Shown in pieces: positions 10,024 to 20,804 of a stretch of 64,000 nucleotides of DNA. The first letter of the stretch is position 1, and the number at the start of each line of letters is the position of its first letter. Both the position numbers and the translations under genes were made by a program. Under the pieces are notes generated by a model. The model made no database searches. It was not told the origin of the DNA and saw only the letters and a program-made list of their open reading frames with translations. This stretch comes from Arachnopeziza araneosa (taxonomy: Eukaryota; Ascomycota; Leotiomycetes; Helotiales; Arachnopezizaceae): the NCBI GenBank assembly GCA_003988855.1, contig QYAI01000150.1, forward strand, positions 62,001 through 126,000, given 5' to 3'.

Positions 10024-12858
10024 AAATCAGCACCCCCAGCTTGCGACCGCGCTAAATCAACAACCAATTCTCGATCAGCGGCAGCCGGTGAAGGACGGCA
10101 CGCCCCCCGGCCCACCCGAACCAACCGTCGCGACCGGTCAAAAGCTCCGATGCAAAGGTGGCCTGACCAGCTATATTTGGGTCGATCCGTGCAACGTCGC
10201 CTACCGCTGTCGCTGCGCCTGGCGGGTAGCTGAGCCAATCTCGCGCGCCCAATTTAGGGCTCGTCGAGGAGTGGGAGGAGGCGGGAGATTCTGGCGTTGT
10301 ACAGAGCACCCGGGATGGGGTTGGTGCGCTTGTGGCTGGAGGGCCTTGGGATGGTGGATGGTGGAGGGTGATGGTCCGAGTCCTCTTGGGTCATTTATAT
10401 ATCGAGTCGTGCGAAAAGGTGAAATAAAATATTTGCACGAGAGCTGCTCCTCTCCCGAGAAGAGATGGCAGGTTAAGTGTTGCCAATCAGCTATTCAATG
10501 AGGATCGTAGCCTTCGAAAGTCCGCTGATTGGATTGAACAAGAGCTGGAGAAACCCCTGCCGGGACCTCAGGCCTTAGTTTCTTCAGTGTCGGGTTATTC
10601 CTCTTTGGGTGATTTTGAATACGGGAAGACAGCTTCAGTATGATATTCCAGCAGGTCAGTGATGAAGATGAGGCTGCTAATGTGTCGGACAGCATCACTT
10701 ATAACAACAGAAGGTATTCTTCCGTACGAATGTCAAGCTTTTCCCAAGACTTGGAGATGATATTGCCTCAAATCGTGTGGGCCATATCCTTCGTAGATAG
10801 AACATGAGATTGAGCGTCAGGATAGCCTTCTTAAGCTTAGGACATGTGTTTCGACAGATCTCGAGCGAAGATCAAACATCCCAGGGCCGCGCTCAGTGTT
10901 CATGTCCACGAGCAGCTGGCTCCTGTCGAACCATGCCTTGCTCCGCTCCCCCGAGGTGCTTGCAGCGACGCTCACTACTCGATCCAGCCTAGGTCTGTCA
11001 TAACTCCTGTGATATCCCCCGAGCAAACGGATCGGGAAGTAGGATGAAATATCCTTGGCCAGAGCTCCTCCTCCTGCAAATATCCGCACTCGTCTGATAC
11101 GACGTCGAGCGGAAGGGAAAGCATCGAGAGTTTGATTTGATTGGTACGCTGCTCGGCGTCTTCAATGTCTAGGGCAAGGGCATGATTTGTCCGGCCATCA
11201 CGTGCATGGCTGTGGTAGAGCAGGTTCATCAGTCACACCGTGGTGTTTTGCTTTCATCTTCTACGAGAGAAGCTCAACAAGTCAAGGCAGCGAAGCAGAA
11301 TTTATTATATATTCTAAAACCGAGATGTTTACCACCATGAAAATGTCGAGAGAGCAGCCACGAGGTAGAGTTCACACCCTGACTACCATGCTTGAATTCT
11401 TTCTGCGTCTTGGTAACGAGACTCGGACCATTCAACTTCGAGTCTTGCCTCAGCTTGATGCAGGACTCGGATGCGGTGCCGCTGAATTCAGAGGTGTACT
11501 CGGTCTTTGATGTGATGATGGGTCGACTATTCGGGCTTGGAAGAAACTAATGTGGCGCTCCACGTCCTGTATCTGCTCACGAGCTTTGAAGCCCGGCTCA
11601 TGGGTCAGATTATGATAGATGATGAGCCCGCCTCCTCCAGTAAAGCGAATCAAGTATGTGTAGTGCTTAAATTCGCGGAATCACAGCGCGGTGCTGGTAA
11701 AAACAAAGGAATGTTTGTTTGCTCGAAAGCTTGATTGCTCAGCAACGGGCTTCAAGTAGTCAGCCGAAGTGAGTGCCGAGGGAAACGCCACCAATATCTT
11801 CGTATGGCCTCGATGCCGAATCACGTTTCGATGTTGCTAAGAGGGATTATGCCTTGCAAAAACAAATCCCATCACGAGCTTCCTGCCGCGGTGTATAAAG
11901 TAGGAGTTTCCATGTATCCCACAAAGGATTGCGGATCTTCTCAGAGGCTAAACTCGGAAGCTGTATCATTCCTTGCCATTTCGTAGGTAGGTAGTCTGCG
12001 CTTGTAAAACTCAACCTCTGAAGAGAAATTTATATTGTGATTCTTTCAGCATCTTGGATTCTCGGGAAGAGTTTCGAGAACTGGATCGCTCAACCAAAAC
12101 AAGCCCGCTGCATAGCGTCGTACAGGAAAAAAAGACGCCAGGACACCGGCTTTTACCAGCCCGTGCATCTTGGTACACACAGTCTCTGAAATTCAGAGCT
12201 GCGTGAGTTGCCGCCTCTCCTTCTGCCAAACGAGCGTCATTCTCCTCTTCGTCGCCGCGAACAAAGTCCCGGAGACGGGTTTCCTGAAGCTGTGAAAACG
12301 CTTGCAATGTGCCATCAAGCAGCTCAACCCAGCAGGGGTTGCCGTCTCGCGAATCGTGCCATCCAAGCAGATATCGAAATGGTGCTGGAGGCACGGAAGC
12401 CAGCTCATGATCTCCGCCATGGGTTGCTGGGATCCCAGACTAGTACATCATGCTGCGAGGCACGGCGCAAGAACTTCTAGTGGGAGAAATTCGGCCAAGG
12501 AAGGTTGTGGACGTACGGCGATGGCACACATCACAGGCTTTGGCTTACCGTCCCATTGTTGCCATGGATGAGTAAAGCTCCCATTGCTCAACGAGTAGGA
12601 GTCAGAAACCTTTCCTGACGGACACAGTCCATGCAATATAACAAGCCTTAAGTTTCACACAACTTCCACTCCTGGTCAAATAGAATGACTAAGTAAGCAA
12701 GCCACTAAGCTTCTTGCCCTCATGCTCGGGTTCTGTACCTACATCCGATAAGCTGAGCAATCTTGAACAGTAACTTAAGTCCTATAAAGATTGCAACAAA
12801 TATATACATCTTCACCTCGATCTAGCACAATATCTAACTCCTACTCGATTTCAAACGT
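10024..12858. other. gene-poor anonymous region
   Basis: About 2.8 kb with many short ORFs on both strands and no recognisable domain. A minus-strand stretch at 12011-12420 has two overlapping frames (one with CWVELLDGTLQAFSQLQ) that may be a decayed gene, but I cannot assign a family. Confidence 0.4.
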
Positions 12859-13300
12859 TCAGCTTTCTTCGGGTACGTCTCTGGATTTGCCGCATCTCGA
12901 TTCAGTGACTATTCTCAGCACGTCGTAGTCTCGACCTGTATGGAAAGTTTCAAACTCTGGCTTGCTCCATCCTCTATTCTCAGACCATTTCATAGGCATC
13001 AATGTCATGTTCCCAGTACACACCAGACTCATCCGGATCATGTCCATACAATGCTTTGTAGTCCGGTTAATATTCAAACCAAACATGTGAGATCAGGATG
13101 TATCGTACCCAGCATGGTGGAAATGTAAAGTCATTGATTTCGGGGTGGTAACACAGGTACATGGCTTGTCGAATTATATTCTTCCCCTGTTTGCTTCTCG
13201 TAATTGCGCACATGAATCAGCTCACCAAAAATGATATCGTGAAAGACAGGTACTCCTGTACAAAATGTCAATCTTCCTCCTTTGGCTTGACATAGACTTT
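12859..13300 (-). pseudogene. decayed UstYa-family (DUF3328) oxidase gene
   Basis: Minus-strand remnants line up with the C-terminal two thirds of UstYa-type proteins. Near 13290-13233: AKGGRLTF, then TGVPVFHD. After an intron-like GTGAGC...CAG break comes IIRQAMYLCYHPEINDFTFPP. After a second break (about 13115-13060) come HCMDMIRMSLVCTGNMTL and WSENRGWSKPEFETFHTGRDYD, ending at a stop at 12859. UstYa-family proteins carry two HxxHC motifs; the first here reads HDIIF and the second has lost its leading His (TTKHC). No N-terminal membrane helix was found. I read this as a dead gene. Intact family members oxidise backbone or side chains of ribosomal or nonribosomal peptides. Confidence 0.62.
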
Positions 13301-13419
13301 ATGTCACCAGACAGGAAGGGGCGTTCAGGACAGGGGTAGCTACCTAGGTATATAGCCTAGCTTTCTACTCTTCGAATACATCAGGCTTGCATACACTTCA
13401 TTCCCTTACACCTTACATA

Positions 13420-13990
13420 TCAAGCCAACCCAAGGTCGTGATAGAAGGCTTCGGACTCGGGAGGTCTCCCCAAGAACTCGGTCAGTATTTTCATTTCATC
13501 ATCACTTCCTCCCTTCTGGAGAATCGCATATCGGTATCTCAAGCCTTCCTCGCAATGCATGGGGTTCTTTTTGAACACAGAGTAGAACATATCGGAAGAG
13601 TAAACTTGTGAGCTGTCTTCTATCTCAGCAAGATCATCTTCCAGATCTCACCTTAAATAACCATAGTAACCCATATCGTAGTCACCCATCAAGTGACCGA
13701 AATTAGCTTCGCCATGACCCCATTCGTCACCTAGACCTTCGTTCTCGGGTCCATCGATTTGTAGAAGCTCGGTCCGCAGGGTATTGTACCTGGTAGAGAT
13801 GTTCATCTGCTCAATTTCTTCATGGCTCTGGGGCTGGACATCATATCAAACATGCCCAGGTGAATCTCCCTGAGGATCGACAAAGCGCCGTTGGCATATT
13901 TTGCACCAACCAAACTGTGAATCATCTCATCAGGGATGGCTTCTGGTCGTTTAGATCTCTCTCGTCCGCTTCCCATGATTTTCTTTTGCA
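13420..13990 (-). pseudogene. C-terminal relic of an M3-family oligopeptidase
   Basis: Minus-strand sequence matches the C-terminal fifth of thimet-oligopeptidase/saccharolysin-type (M3) peptidases. PDEMIHSLVGAKYANGAL and REIHLGMFDM lie in one frame (to about 13840). After a one-base frame change come QSHEEIEQMNISTRYNTLRT and EWGHGEANFGHLMGDYD. A 39-bp intron-like gap (13613-13651) precedes SQVYSSDMFYSVFKKNPM and GLRYRYAILQKGGSDDEM, with a stop at 13420. The catalytic HEFGH segment, which should lie upstream, is absent. The fragment is collinear with, and about 120 bp upstream of, the UstYa relic. Confidence 0.7.
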
Positions 13991-14016
13991 TCTTCTTCTT
14001 CTTCTTCTTCTTTATC
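13991..14016. repeat. CTT trinucleotide microsatellite
   Basis: About seven CTT units lie at the broken 5' edge of the M3 peptidase relic. They replace sequence expected to encode the peptidase core. Confidence 0.8.
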
Positions 14017-15865
14017 CGTGAGTTTTCTGCAGGTGAAACGATCCAAGATAATAGCCTCATTGCAAGATTTACCGTATCGAATACATCGATACGCAAGGAT
14101 CCCATTACACGAAGGGAATGGCGAAGTCTGGGTAAGAGGGAGCAGGATAATTATATCGCGGCCGTTATGCCTGTGGACAAAGCCATTGAATGTTAGAATG
14201 AACGGTATACTGTACGACGACTTCCCTTGTCTGCATGCGCGAATTGGAGGATACTGTGCGTACAAGTTTAGAGAATAATGAGCACCGAGTCAGATCTCCT
14301 CTGCTCCAGACAGCAGCAAGACATTATGAGCTCAGAAATCCGAAGCCGTACCAGCTCAAACATTTCTCATCGCGATAACCATGTCCAGCCCATCGCGAGG
14401 ACAAAGTTAAGCTACGCATCAACATCCGCACATGAGTCAGCAGGAGAAGCGCGAGAGCTTCAGCTGCTCCACGAAGCGCCACATGGCCCAAAGCATCGCG
14501 GGAGTCAACGCGCACCTCAGCCTCCCCGAGCAGTGGCGCAAGAAGCGTTGGAGCGTCTTGGCTGCCGAGGACAACGCCTCCTGCCTATCGGGTCCGTCGA
14601 ATCTGGATGCGGAATCTTGCCTGGTTGAAGTGGTCACTGATGGTCTGTAAGAACATCTTGGAAACAGTTTTGCCGGCCTGCAGAATGTTAGTCCAACCAG
14701 AGCCAAACTCACATGCTACTCTCTCCTCCATGCAGGTGGGCTGAGCAAGCACGTGACTCACCAGCTTCTGTGATGCGAGTAACGTGACATGTCCTGCATC
14801 TCACTTTACAATGATGAGAAAGGTGCGTTACTGATTATCTGGGTCTCCACCGGTCATGGCTCACATTTATTTCCAATAGGAACGATGTAGAATCGTTTTG
14901 AATTAGTGCAAGTTGCCACTTGTTCTCCAACTGGTGTGTAAAATACGCTGGGTAGCGTAGACTTCAGCATCAGTCCTCTCTCTCCATGCAAGGTGGGCCA
15001 ACCAGGACCCAAGTCTCACCCACCACAGCCCCTAAATATAGAACAGACGCTGGGCATGTGGATTCAATCTGATACATGTTGAATTCAGATGATGACTCGG
15101 TGCGTGTAGCACCATTATTAAGGCTAGGACGTGCCTCCCGAGGTAGACAGGATTTTCACTTGCCACGACGGTGAATCATACTTCGGAGAAGCCTTTGGTT
15201 CAGTGTAAGACCTAAGGCTCGTCCTGGAGAATTGCTAATCCAATACACGTGAGACGTGAAGACGGTAAGTTACTTGTAGTGCTTAGGTAAAAATAGCGAC
15301 AGGATGCGCCGTGGTTTACCCAGTTCGCAACCCTCCAAACTTCACGCGCTTCAGCCTGCTTTTGACGAAATGGAGGACCTCGATTCCATTCCTTCGTTCC
15401 CAGCCAGGACCCAGGACCCAGGACCCAGGACCGACGAGTCTCCCCCACCTCGAGGCAGACCGCAGCCGCGAGGGCAGCAGGGCCCCATAGGACGGCGGGG
15501 AGTGCATCCAGTGCCTGAGCGTGTGCCTGTGAGAAGTGGTGGCTCAGCTCCCGCCGGCACCCCAAAGCTTCAGCTCACAGCCCCCAACACACGCAGACTA
15601 AGCCAGCAGACGACGCGCTCTGACTGGCCACCGTGACTTGGTCATCTCATCCGCCGGCTTTTGGGCGAATCGTGGCCTGGCATCGCATTCTTTCTTTGGG
15701 CGCGCAAGAACCAGCATGGACAGCAGTCCGTGGGCTGTACCCCCCGCTGCAAGAGCTTGATATAGCTCTCTTCCTTCCCACATGTCGCCTCAACAGGCAA
15801 CGGACTTTATCTATGCGTTCCAAATCTCTTGGAGCCATTCCTTTCTTCCCTTTCTTTTTGTTGCA
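14017..15865. other. gene-poor region upstream of the membrane protein gene
   Basis: No convincing gene. A four-copy AGGACCC heptamer repeat sits at about 15402-15430. A GC-rich minus-strand stretch at 14440-14640 has a weak ankyrin-like string, too poor to call. Pyrimidine-rich sequence just before 15866 is likely the 5' UTR of the next gene. Confidence 0.4.
15402..15430. repeat. AGGACCC heptamer tandem repeat
   Basis: Four consecutive perfect copies of AGGACCC, intergenic. Confidence 0.8.
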
Positions 15866-17544
15866 ATGGCTCTCAGTCTTTTCGCGATGCCTTCTGCTTC
15901 CCTCATTCTCCTTTTATCAGCGGCCTTCGGGATTAGTCATGCTCTGCCGTGGGCCGGCGCCCAAGAGACGAGAGTGTACAGCGCACAGGAGTGGAGCCCC
16001 GCGCCGACAGCAATACCAGTCAATCGCGGCGAACTCTTCAAACGAAGCTCGGTGGATGTGAATACCTGCGGTTGGGTTGGAGGGAATCCAGCAGCGCCCG
16101 CCGTGTGCTCGCCTGGTTCTTCCTGTATTCACGATACGATTCATGGCTATGTAGGATGCTGCACAACCAAGGGCCCATGCACTTCCGGGGTATACACCAG
16201 TTGTGTGGACAAGAATAGCGTAGGATGGAGTCCTAACGCGGGTATGGTAGATAATGGGATTTATACATGGTGAGTGATGAATTCCAGCTTCGAGAGTAAG
16301 AGGCTAATAGTCATAGCAATGGCAATGATGTTTGCTATCGGAATACGTACGCTGGTGGATATTATCAGTATGGCTGTGGGGCCTCAAATTGGGGAAGCTC
16401 TGTTGCGACGACTTATTCGGGCCAGCCATCAGACTTACTGCTCCAAGTCGTGTACACCGGTGTTAACTTTACTCCCACTTCTGCTGTGCCAGCAACGACA
16501 ACTTCCACAACATCCACAACATCCACAACTTCCACAACTTCCACAACTTCCACGAGCGCTAGCAGTACTTCGTCGCCGTCAAAGTCTCCCAGTAGAGCAT
16601 TAGCGACGAGTACGAGCACATCCTCCGGCACCTCTTCCAGCGTCTCACCCTCACAGAGCCTTGCACCAGGCAATGGAACCTCCCATGACGCATCAAACTC
16701 TGGGACATCGACAAAAACCAAAACCATTATTGGCGCATCGGTGGGAGGAGCCGTCGCCGTCATCGCAGCTGTGGCATTGGCATTGATGTTCTGGCGTCGA
16801 CGATACGCCAAAAAGAGTGAAAATTACGCTGGGCCATTCATCAGCTCACATGCTCGGCTGAACAGTCAAGAACCCGCAATCGGTCCATTTACGGAGATCA
16901 GACCCTACGGTCCAGATGATTTTGGTATTCCAAGAGAAACGACGCGAACCCCTCTTACCTATCAATACGCCGCGATATCAGGGGTACACGACGCCAGCGA
17001 CATTGGTCTCTCATCTCCGCCTCGCGAAGAAACACGACTTGTGAGCGAGATCGATGACTTTTCCCAGAGTTTCCACGATGCTGTCAATGGTGACGACGAG
17101 ACGAGTACCATCCACACCAGCACAGGAGAGCTCCCAGAGATGACGGGTATCGGACTCGGCGTTGGCGTCTCCCAAGCAGCCAACATCCGACGCGGAGGAT
17201 CCGACAGCAGCTCCGAATACAGCAGATCGACGGCCACGCGAAACCCGACGCGGGCCCGCAACCTGACAGGCCCATCCTTCCGGATGCAGAATGAGGGCTG
17301 GGAGCCACAGCGGCTGCGCACCCGCGACAGCTTCATGAGCGGGAATGGAACTGAGGAGACGATGCGGTTGCGCGGTGGCGGCAACGAGTCGCCGGAACTG
17401 AGCATCCCGCCAAAGAGCCCGCGGAGGCAGAGCGTGCGGTTCCCCAGGGACGACCGACCCAGGTACGAGCTGGTGGACGAGGCCCCTACGGACGACGTGC
17501 CGATCCTGCACAGTCCGGGGCAGCGAGCGAGGAGATCGCGTTGA
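15866..17544 (+). CDS. type I membrane protein with Cys-rich ectodomain and TTS stalk
   Basis: Two exons, 15866-16269 and 16317-17544, joined across a 47-bp intron (GTGAGT donor, GGCTAATAG branch site); 543 residues. Met1 opens a signal peptide (LILLLSAAFGISHA). Residues about 65-165 form a Cys-rich ectodomain with pairs such as GCC and CTSGVYTSC. Then comes a Ser/Thr stalk of TTS repeats (181-265), one transmembrane helix at about 272-294 (IIGASVGGAVAVIAAVALAL) followed by the RRRY stop-transfer signal, and a 245-residue cytoplasmic tail rich in Arg, Ser and Pro. This is the plan of fungal wall-stress-sensor-like or Mid2-like surface proteins, but I do not see a WSC consensus. An upstream in-frame Met at 15782 would spoil the signal peptide. 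The function is inferred from architecture only. Confidence 0.8.
16493..16555. repeat. 9-bp coding repeat (ACAACTTCC)
   Basis: About six to seven copies of the nonamer ACAACTTCC/ACAACATCC inside the membrane protein gene, encoding the Thr-Thr-Ser stalk. Such repeats vary in length between strains in fungal surface proteins. Confidence 0.85.
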
Positions 17545-18618
17545 AAATTCAGAATTCTGTTTTCTTGCTTGTTTTTGAGCGACGGCGTTTGGTGGTGGCA
17601 TATTGATACCCTTCCTAGCATATCTCCTGAAGAATGATGATGATTTTCCTGAATTTAAGCTCCACGTGAATATCTTCCCTCTCTGTTTGTTTCTCGAAGC
17701 ATTGGATGCAGTGACAATCCCGCAGAAGCAAAGAATGGCGTATTTTTTTTCCCAGTCTTCGTTCCCCGATAAACACGCCTCCGCACCCATGCGATACTCG
17801 AAGTTCTCTGCGCACGGTATCTCAACCACCACGACCACCATGATTCGCATCTCCGCCTTGCATGTTTTCAGACCTGCACGCATTGACCAGCGCGCACCTG
17901 CTCTTATCCCAGTATTATTCTCGCAAACCAGCTCTTGTAGGAGCGCATTCCCTTTCCATTAAATACAACCCCCATGTGTCTCAAACCAGGAGAGAGCACG
18001 TTTTGGGCTACCACTACTGCGGGATGACGTCGAAGTGCTTGCAGCCAAGCCAGCCCGCCGAATCGGGAACGGCGCGGGACGGGACGGGGACGGAAATAGA
18101 TTTTTTCCTTTTTCGGTAGGGCGCGCTGATGGGTACAGTATCCAAGAAATGATGGTGGATTAAGCGTGGTGGGTATTGGTCTTGGGGTTTTGGGGTTTTA
18201 CTGTAGGTCAGATATTGCGGATACAGGGCAGGAGGGAGCGCTTGGGGAGTGAGTGTGTTTACAAGGCGAGATGCTGATAATGAGGTGGATTGGGAGGTGG
18301 ATTGGTGAATCTACATGTGGCCGTCGTATACGACTACGCAGATATATGTCGTGTCAGGTATGGGATGGACCAAACACTGCAATCTACGCCGTTGCTGCGT
18401 CATAACTTATTGTATTCCATCACAGCCAGTCACTTTCGAGTGGGCATAAGCCTGGCCTCTTCATACATGCAAATAGGAGAGTAGTCAACGATCTTGCCAA
18501 GTATTTTAAAGTCTACGAGCTAGCAGTCACAATGTTCCCTGATTCCGACAGATACTGCTAAGAATTGAGCATTCTTCAGTATGCGAATTTTGATTGCTCG
18601 GAACTTAGCATATGCTAG
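17545..18618. other. spacer without recognisable genes
   Basis: 3' flank of the membrane protein gene followed by G/T-rich sequence. No domain or RNA was recognised. Confidence 0.4.
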
Positions 18619-19475
18619 TCAAAGCGATTCCTCCGCTCTCGAAGTATGAAACTTTGTGGTTCCAGTCTTCACAGCAGTTGGTCTTCCTGCCTCCCTGAGA
18701 CAGGCGAGAGTTGTGTCGAGTAGTTGGATATCACTCCCTACTTGCAAGTTAGAATGAAGATGTTTAAATCTGTGGTTCATACCTGGAAGCGTCATTCGTC
18801 CAACTACAAAAGGGAGCTGCTCTTCCCTCTGTGTGATTTTGTGATAAGAAATATGCCCGACTTTTGTAGCATTAGAACTGGCTTCTTTATTGAGGATAGA
18901 CATTACCTGGCATGACGAGCTCAGGAACCCCATTCACGGAGGCCAGAAGAAGGTTGTGAACGCCAATAGGAGGTCGTTGAAAGCTTCATCTATTGTTTGC
19001 TTTCGTGCGATATTTAACTCAAAGATATAGTTAACTACTCACTCGTGAGGCTCATCTCGATACCTTGGATATACATTCTTAATGGGAAGGACTATCATTG
19101 CGTGGTCATACTCAGCATTCATGATGGTTTTGCGAAACCAAGTCCGAAAGATACCCAATCTCCTAGCCGCCTCGTCGCGCTCCGATTTGGTGACAAGCTT
19201 AGAATCTTCCCTTTAACATGGGTTAGCCTGACTACCTCACCGTACTATAATAGCACAAATTGGGGTATTACCAGGCTCTGTGTGTTATTGGGGAGATATG
19301 GCGGCTTCTGGTATTTGCTGTAGTATATCTCGCGGAAGTCATCGAAAGCATGGTAGTCGTCATACCACATATTTTTGGTCGCCTGTGACTATTTAGAATT
19401 TGGAATCGGCGAGTAAGAGAAGTGGCTCACGTCGAGCATATAGGCGTCCAACGATTCACGAAAACTGTAACTAGG
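18619..19475 (-). pseudogene. truncated amidase-signature gene (C-terminal part only)
   Basis: Minus-strand exons splice into the C-terminal portion of a fungal amidase. Segments in order: MWYDDYHAFDDFREIYYSKY; then SERDEAARRLGIFRTWF and HAMIVLPIKNVYPRYRDEPH; then RPPIGVHNLLLASVNGVPEL; then VGHISYHKITQREEQLPFVV; finally GSDIQLLDTTLACLREAGRP, with a stop at 18619. Intervening introns have plausible GT and AG ends and restore one frame. Upstream, where the catalytic Ser-cisSer-Lys core should be, only about 100 bp of unclear sequence remains before a HET fragment on the opposite strand. It is therefore a 5'-deleted copy that cannot hydrolyse amides, although its 3' exons look well kept. Confidence 0.65.
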
Positions 19476-19689
19476 GCCGGGCCTTTATAGGCTTGGAAGT
19501 CTCGTCCTAAGTGGTGAAAGTTAGTACAATCTACATTAATCACAAGGAGCTAGCTTGCCTCTGAGGTAGATCGAATTAAGTAGTGTTTGTTGTTGAGATA
19601 AAGAGTTTGATCACGCTGTGGAAGGATCCTGCTTAGTGAGAGAAAGCAGAGGGAGGTGGTGCCGGATCAGGACTTCTGTCCAGTCTCCC

Positions 19690-19905
19690 TGCTGCGTTGA
19701 GTACCAGGTGGTCAATGGCCCCGTCTCGGCACCGCAGATGGGCATCTACTACGTGTGGGTTGATTCACCTTGCATCATCCGACACTCTTCTACAGACTGG
19801 AGCCAAGAGGCCGGGAGAATGGCCGCCTACTACTAGCAAGCGTACCTCACTGTCGCCGCCATCAAAATCGACACGCGAACCCCTAGTATATGGGACATAG
19901 ACTCG
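19690..19905 (+). pseudogene. HET-domain gene fragment with in-frame stop
   Basis: Plus-strand frame reads GIYYVWVDSPCI, then STDWSQEAGRMAAYY, an amber stop at 19834, then QAYLTVAAIKIDT. This is the heart of a HET domain (consensus YLWVDSLCIIQD, DW..E...M...Y..A.LTIAA). The stop replaces a residue that is usually Gln or Ser, as a CAG-to-TAG change would give. No start and no C-terminal WSW region was found, so about 70 codons remain. It abuts the 5' end of the truncated amidase. Confidence 0.68.
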
Positions 19906-20066
19906 CCCTAGCGGCCTCTGGTCTTGTATCCCCCGGCTATACTCTCCTGACCGAACTTTGCCTGGGCATCCGTTCCTGCTCCCTTGCTGTCTATGCCGTA
20001 GCTGACCTAGGATCTTTCTTGTTCACGAGCAGGCGATGAAAAATTCAACTCTATATTATTCATTCT

Positions 20067-20804
20067 TCAAACCCTATGCGCTGCTGAAATGGTCCCTCCA
20101 ACCCCGGCCTGCAGAATGACAACCCTTTCAAGCCCATGTTGCAGACTCTCTGGAAGAGCAACCCTTGCATTCCCGCCCCTCCACTCCCCAATCTTTCTAA
20201 CCTCCTTTACCAGATTCCGATGCTCAAGCGTCTTTCCCCGGTTCTCTCCCCTTTTGATCTCAACACTCTGCTCACTCGGATCAAACGCTACAAGCAGTAC
20301 ATCGTACATCTCTGCCTTCCCCGCCTCACCCCGGATCATCAAATCTCTCCCTTGTACAAAAAGCTCCACCTTCGTCCGCGAAGTTGACATCTCCCTCTTC
20401 GCCCTCGCAACCATGTCTAGCACCTCATTCTTCCTATTCCCGACGCCATCCGCAACACCGTCAACAACCACCTGCGGCGTAAACACGCTCCTCCGTCCCC
20501 ATCGTGAGGAATACGCACGTTGGCGGTGATCCCATGATTTATCACCGAAGGTGTCGGTCCAGCCCAGATGGTCCCAGTAGGTGACGTCGTAGGTGAGGAG
20601 GAGAAGATTTGGGTGGTGTGGGAGGAGAGCGTGCAGGTTTGTTTCGGTGGGTGGACAAGAGGAGCAGCCCTGTGATTGGAAAAGCTCGATGATAGTGAGC
20701 TGTTCGTCGTGGCTCATGGCTGTTCGGGCGTTGCTCTCGCCGGGTGTGAATACGGCCATGGAAGAGGTGGTGTTATGCGCGAAGAAATTTCTGAGAGCAT
20801 CCAT
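20067..20804 (-). CDS. DUF1223 thioredoxin-fold protein
   Basis: Intact single-exon ORF of 245 residues from ATG at 20804. The sequence IIELFQSQGCSSCPPTETNL with a CxxC pair (Cys47, Cys50), followed by YDVTYWDHLGWTDTF, RQRAYSSRW and VFTPQVVVDG, is the full signature of DUF1223, a family with a thioredoxin-like fold found in bacteria and fungi. The biochemical role is not established; a redox or disulfide function is inferred from the CxxC motif. No signal peptide is apparent at this start. Confidence 0.92.
   Translation of the reverse strand: MDALRNFFAHNTTSSMAVFTPGESNARTAMSHDEQLTIIELFQSQGCSSCPPTETNLHALLPHHPNLLLLTYDVTYWDHLGWTDTFGDKSWDHRQRAYSSRWGRRSVFTPQVVVDGVADGVGNRKNEVLDMVARAKREMSTSRTKVELFVQGRDLMIRGEAGKAEMYDVLLVAFDPSEQSVEIKRGENRGKTLEHRNLVKEVRKIGEWRGGNARVALPESLQHGLERVVILQAGVGGTISAAHRV

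Noticed and set aside
9908..10501. 197-codon plus-strand ORF across the CTCCCTC repeat
   Set aside because: Its length comes from a GC-rich, repeat-containing stretch that is open in several frames on both strands; no domain and low-complexity Pro/Ser content.
12011..12420. Overlapping minus-strand ORFs with CWVELLDGTLQAFSQLQ
   Set aside because: They might be a decayed gene, but I could not assign any family or a consistent frame.
14437..14640. Weak ankyrin-like string on the minus strand (VRVDSRDALGHVALRGAAEA)
   Set aside because: A single repeat-like match without neighbours in frame; chance cannot be excluded, so it is not called as a gene relic.
16413..17883. Long minus-strand ORFs (132, 219 and 290 codons) opposite the membrane protein gene
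   Set aside because: They are antisense shadows of a GC-rich coding exon; the plus strand has signal peptide, membrane helix and splice sites.
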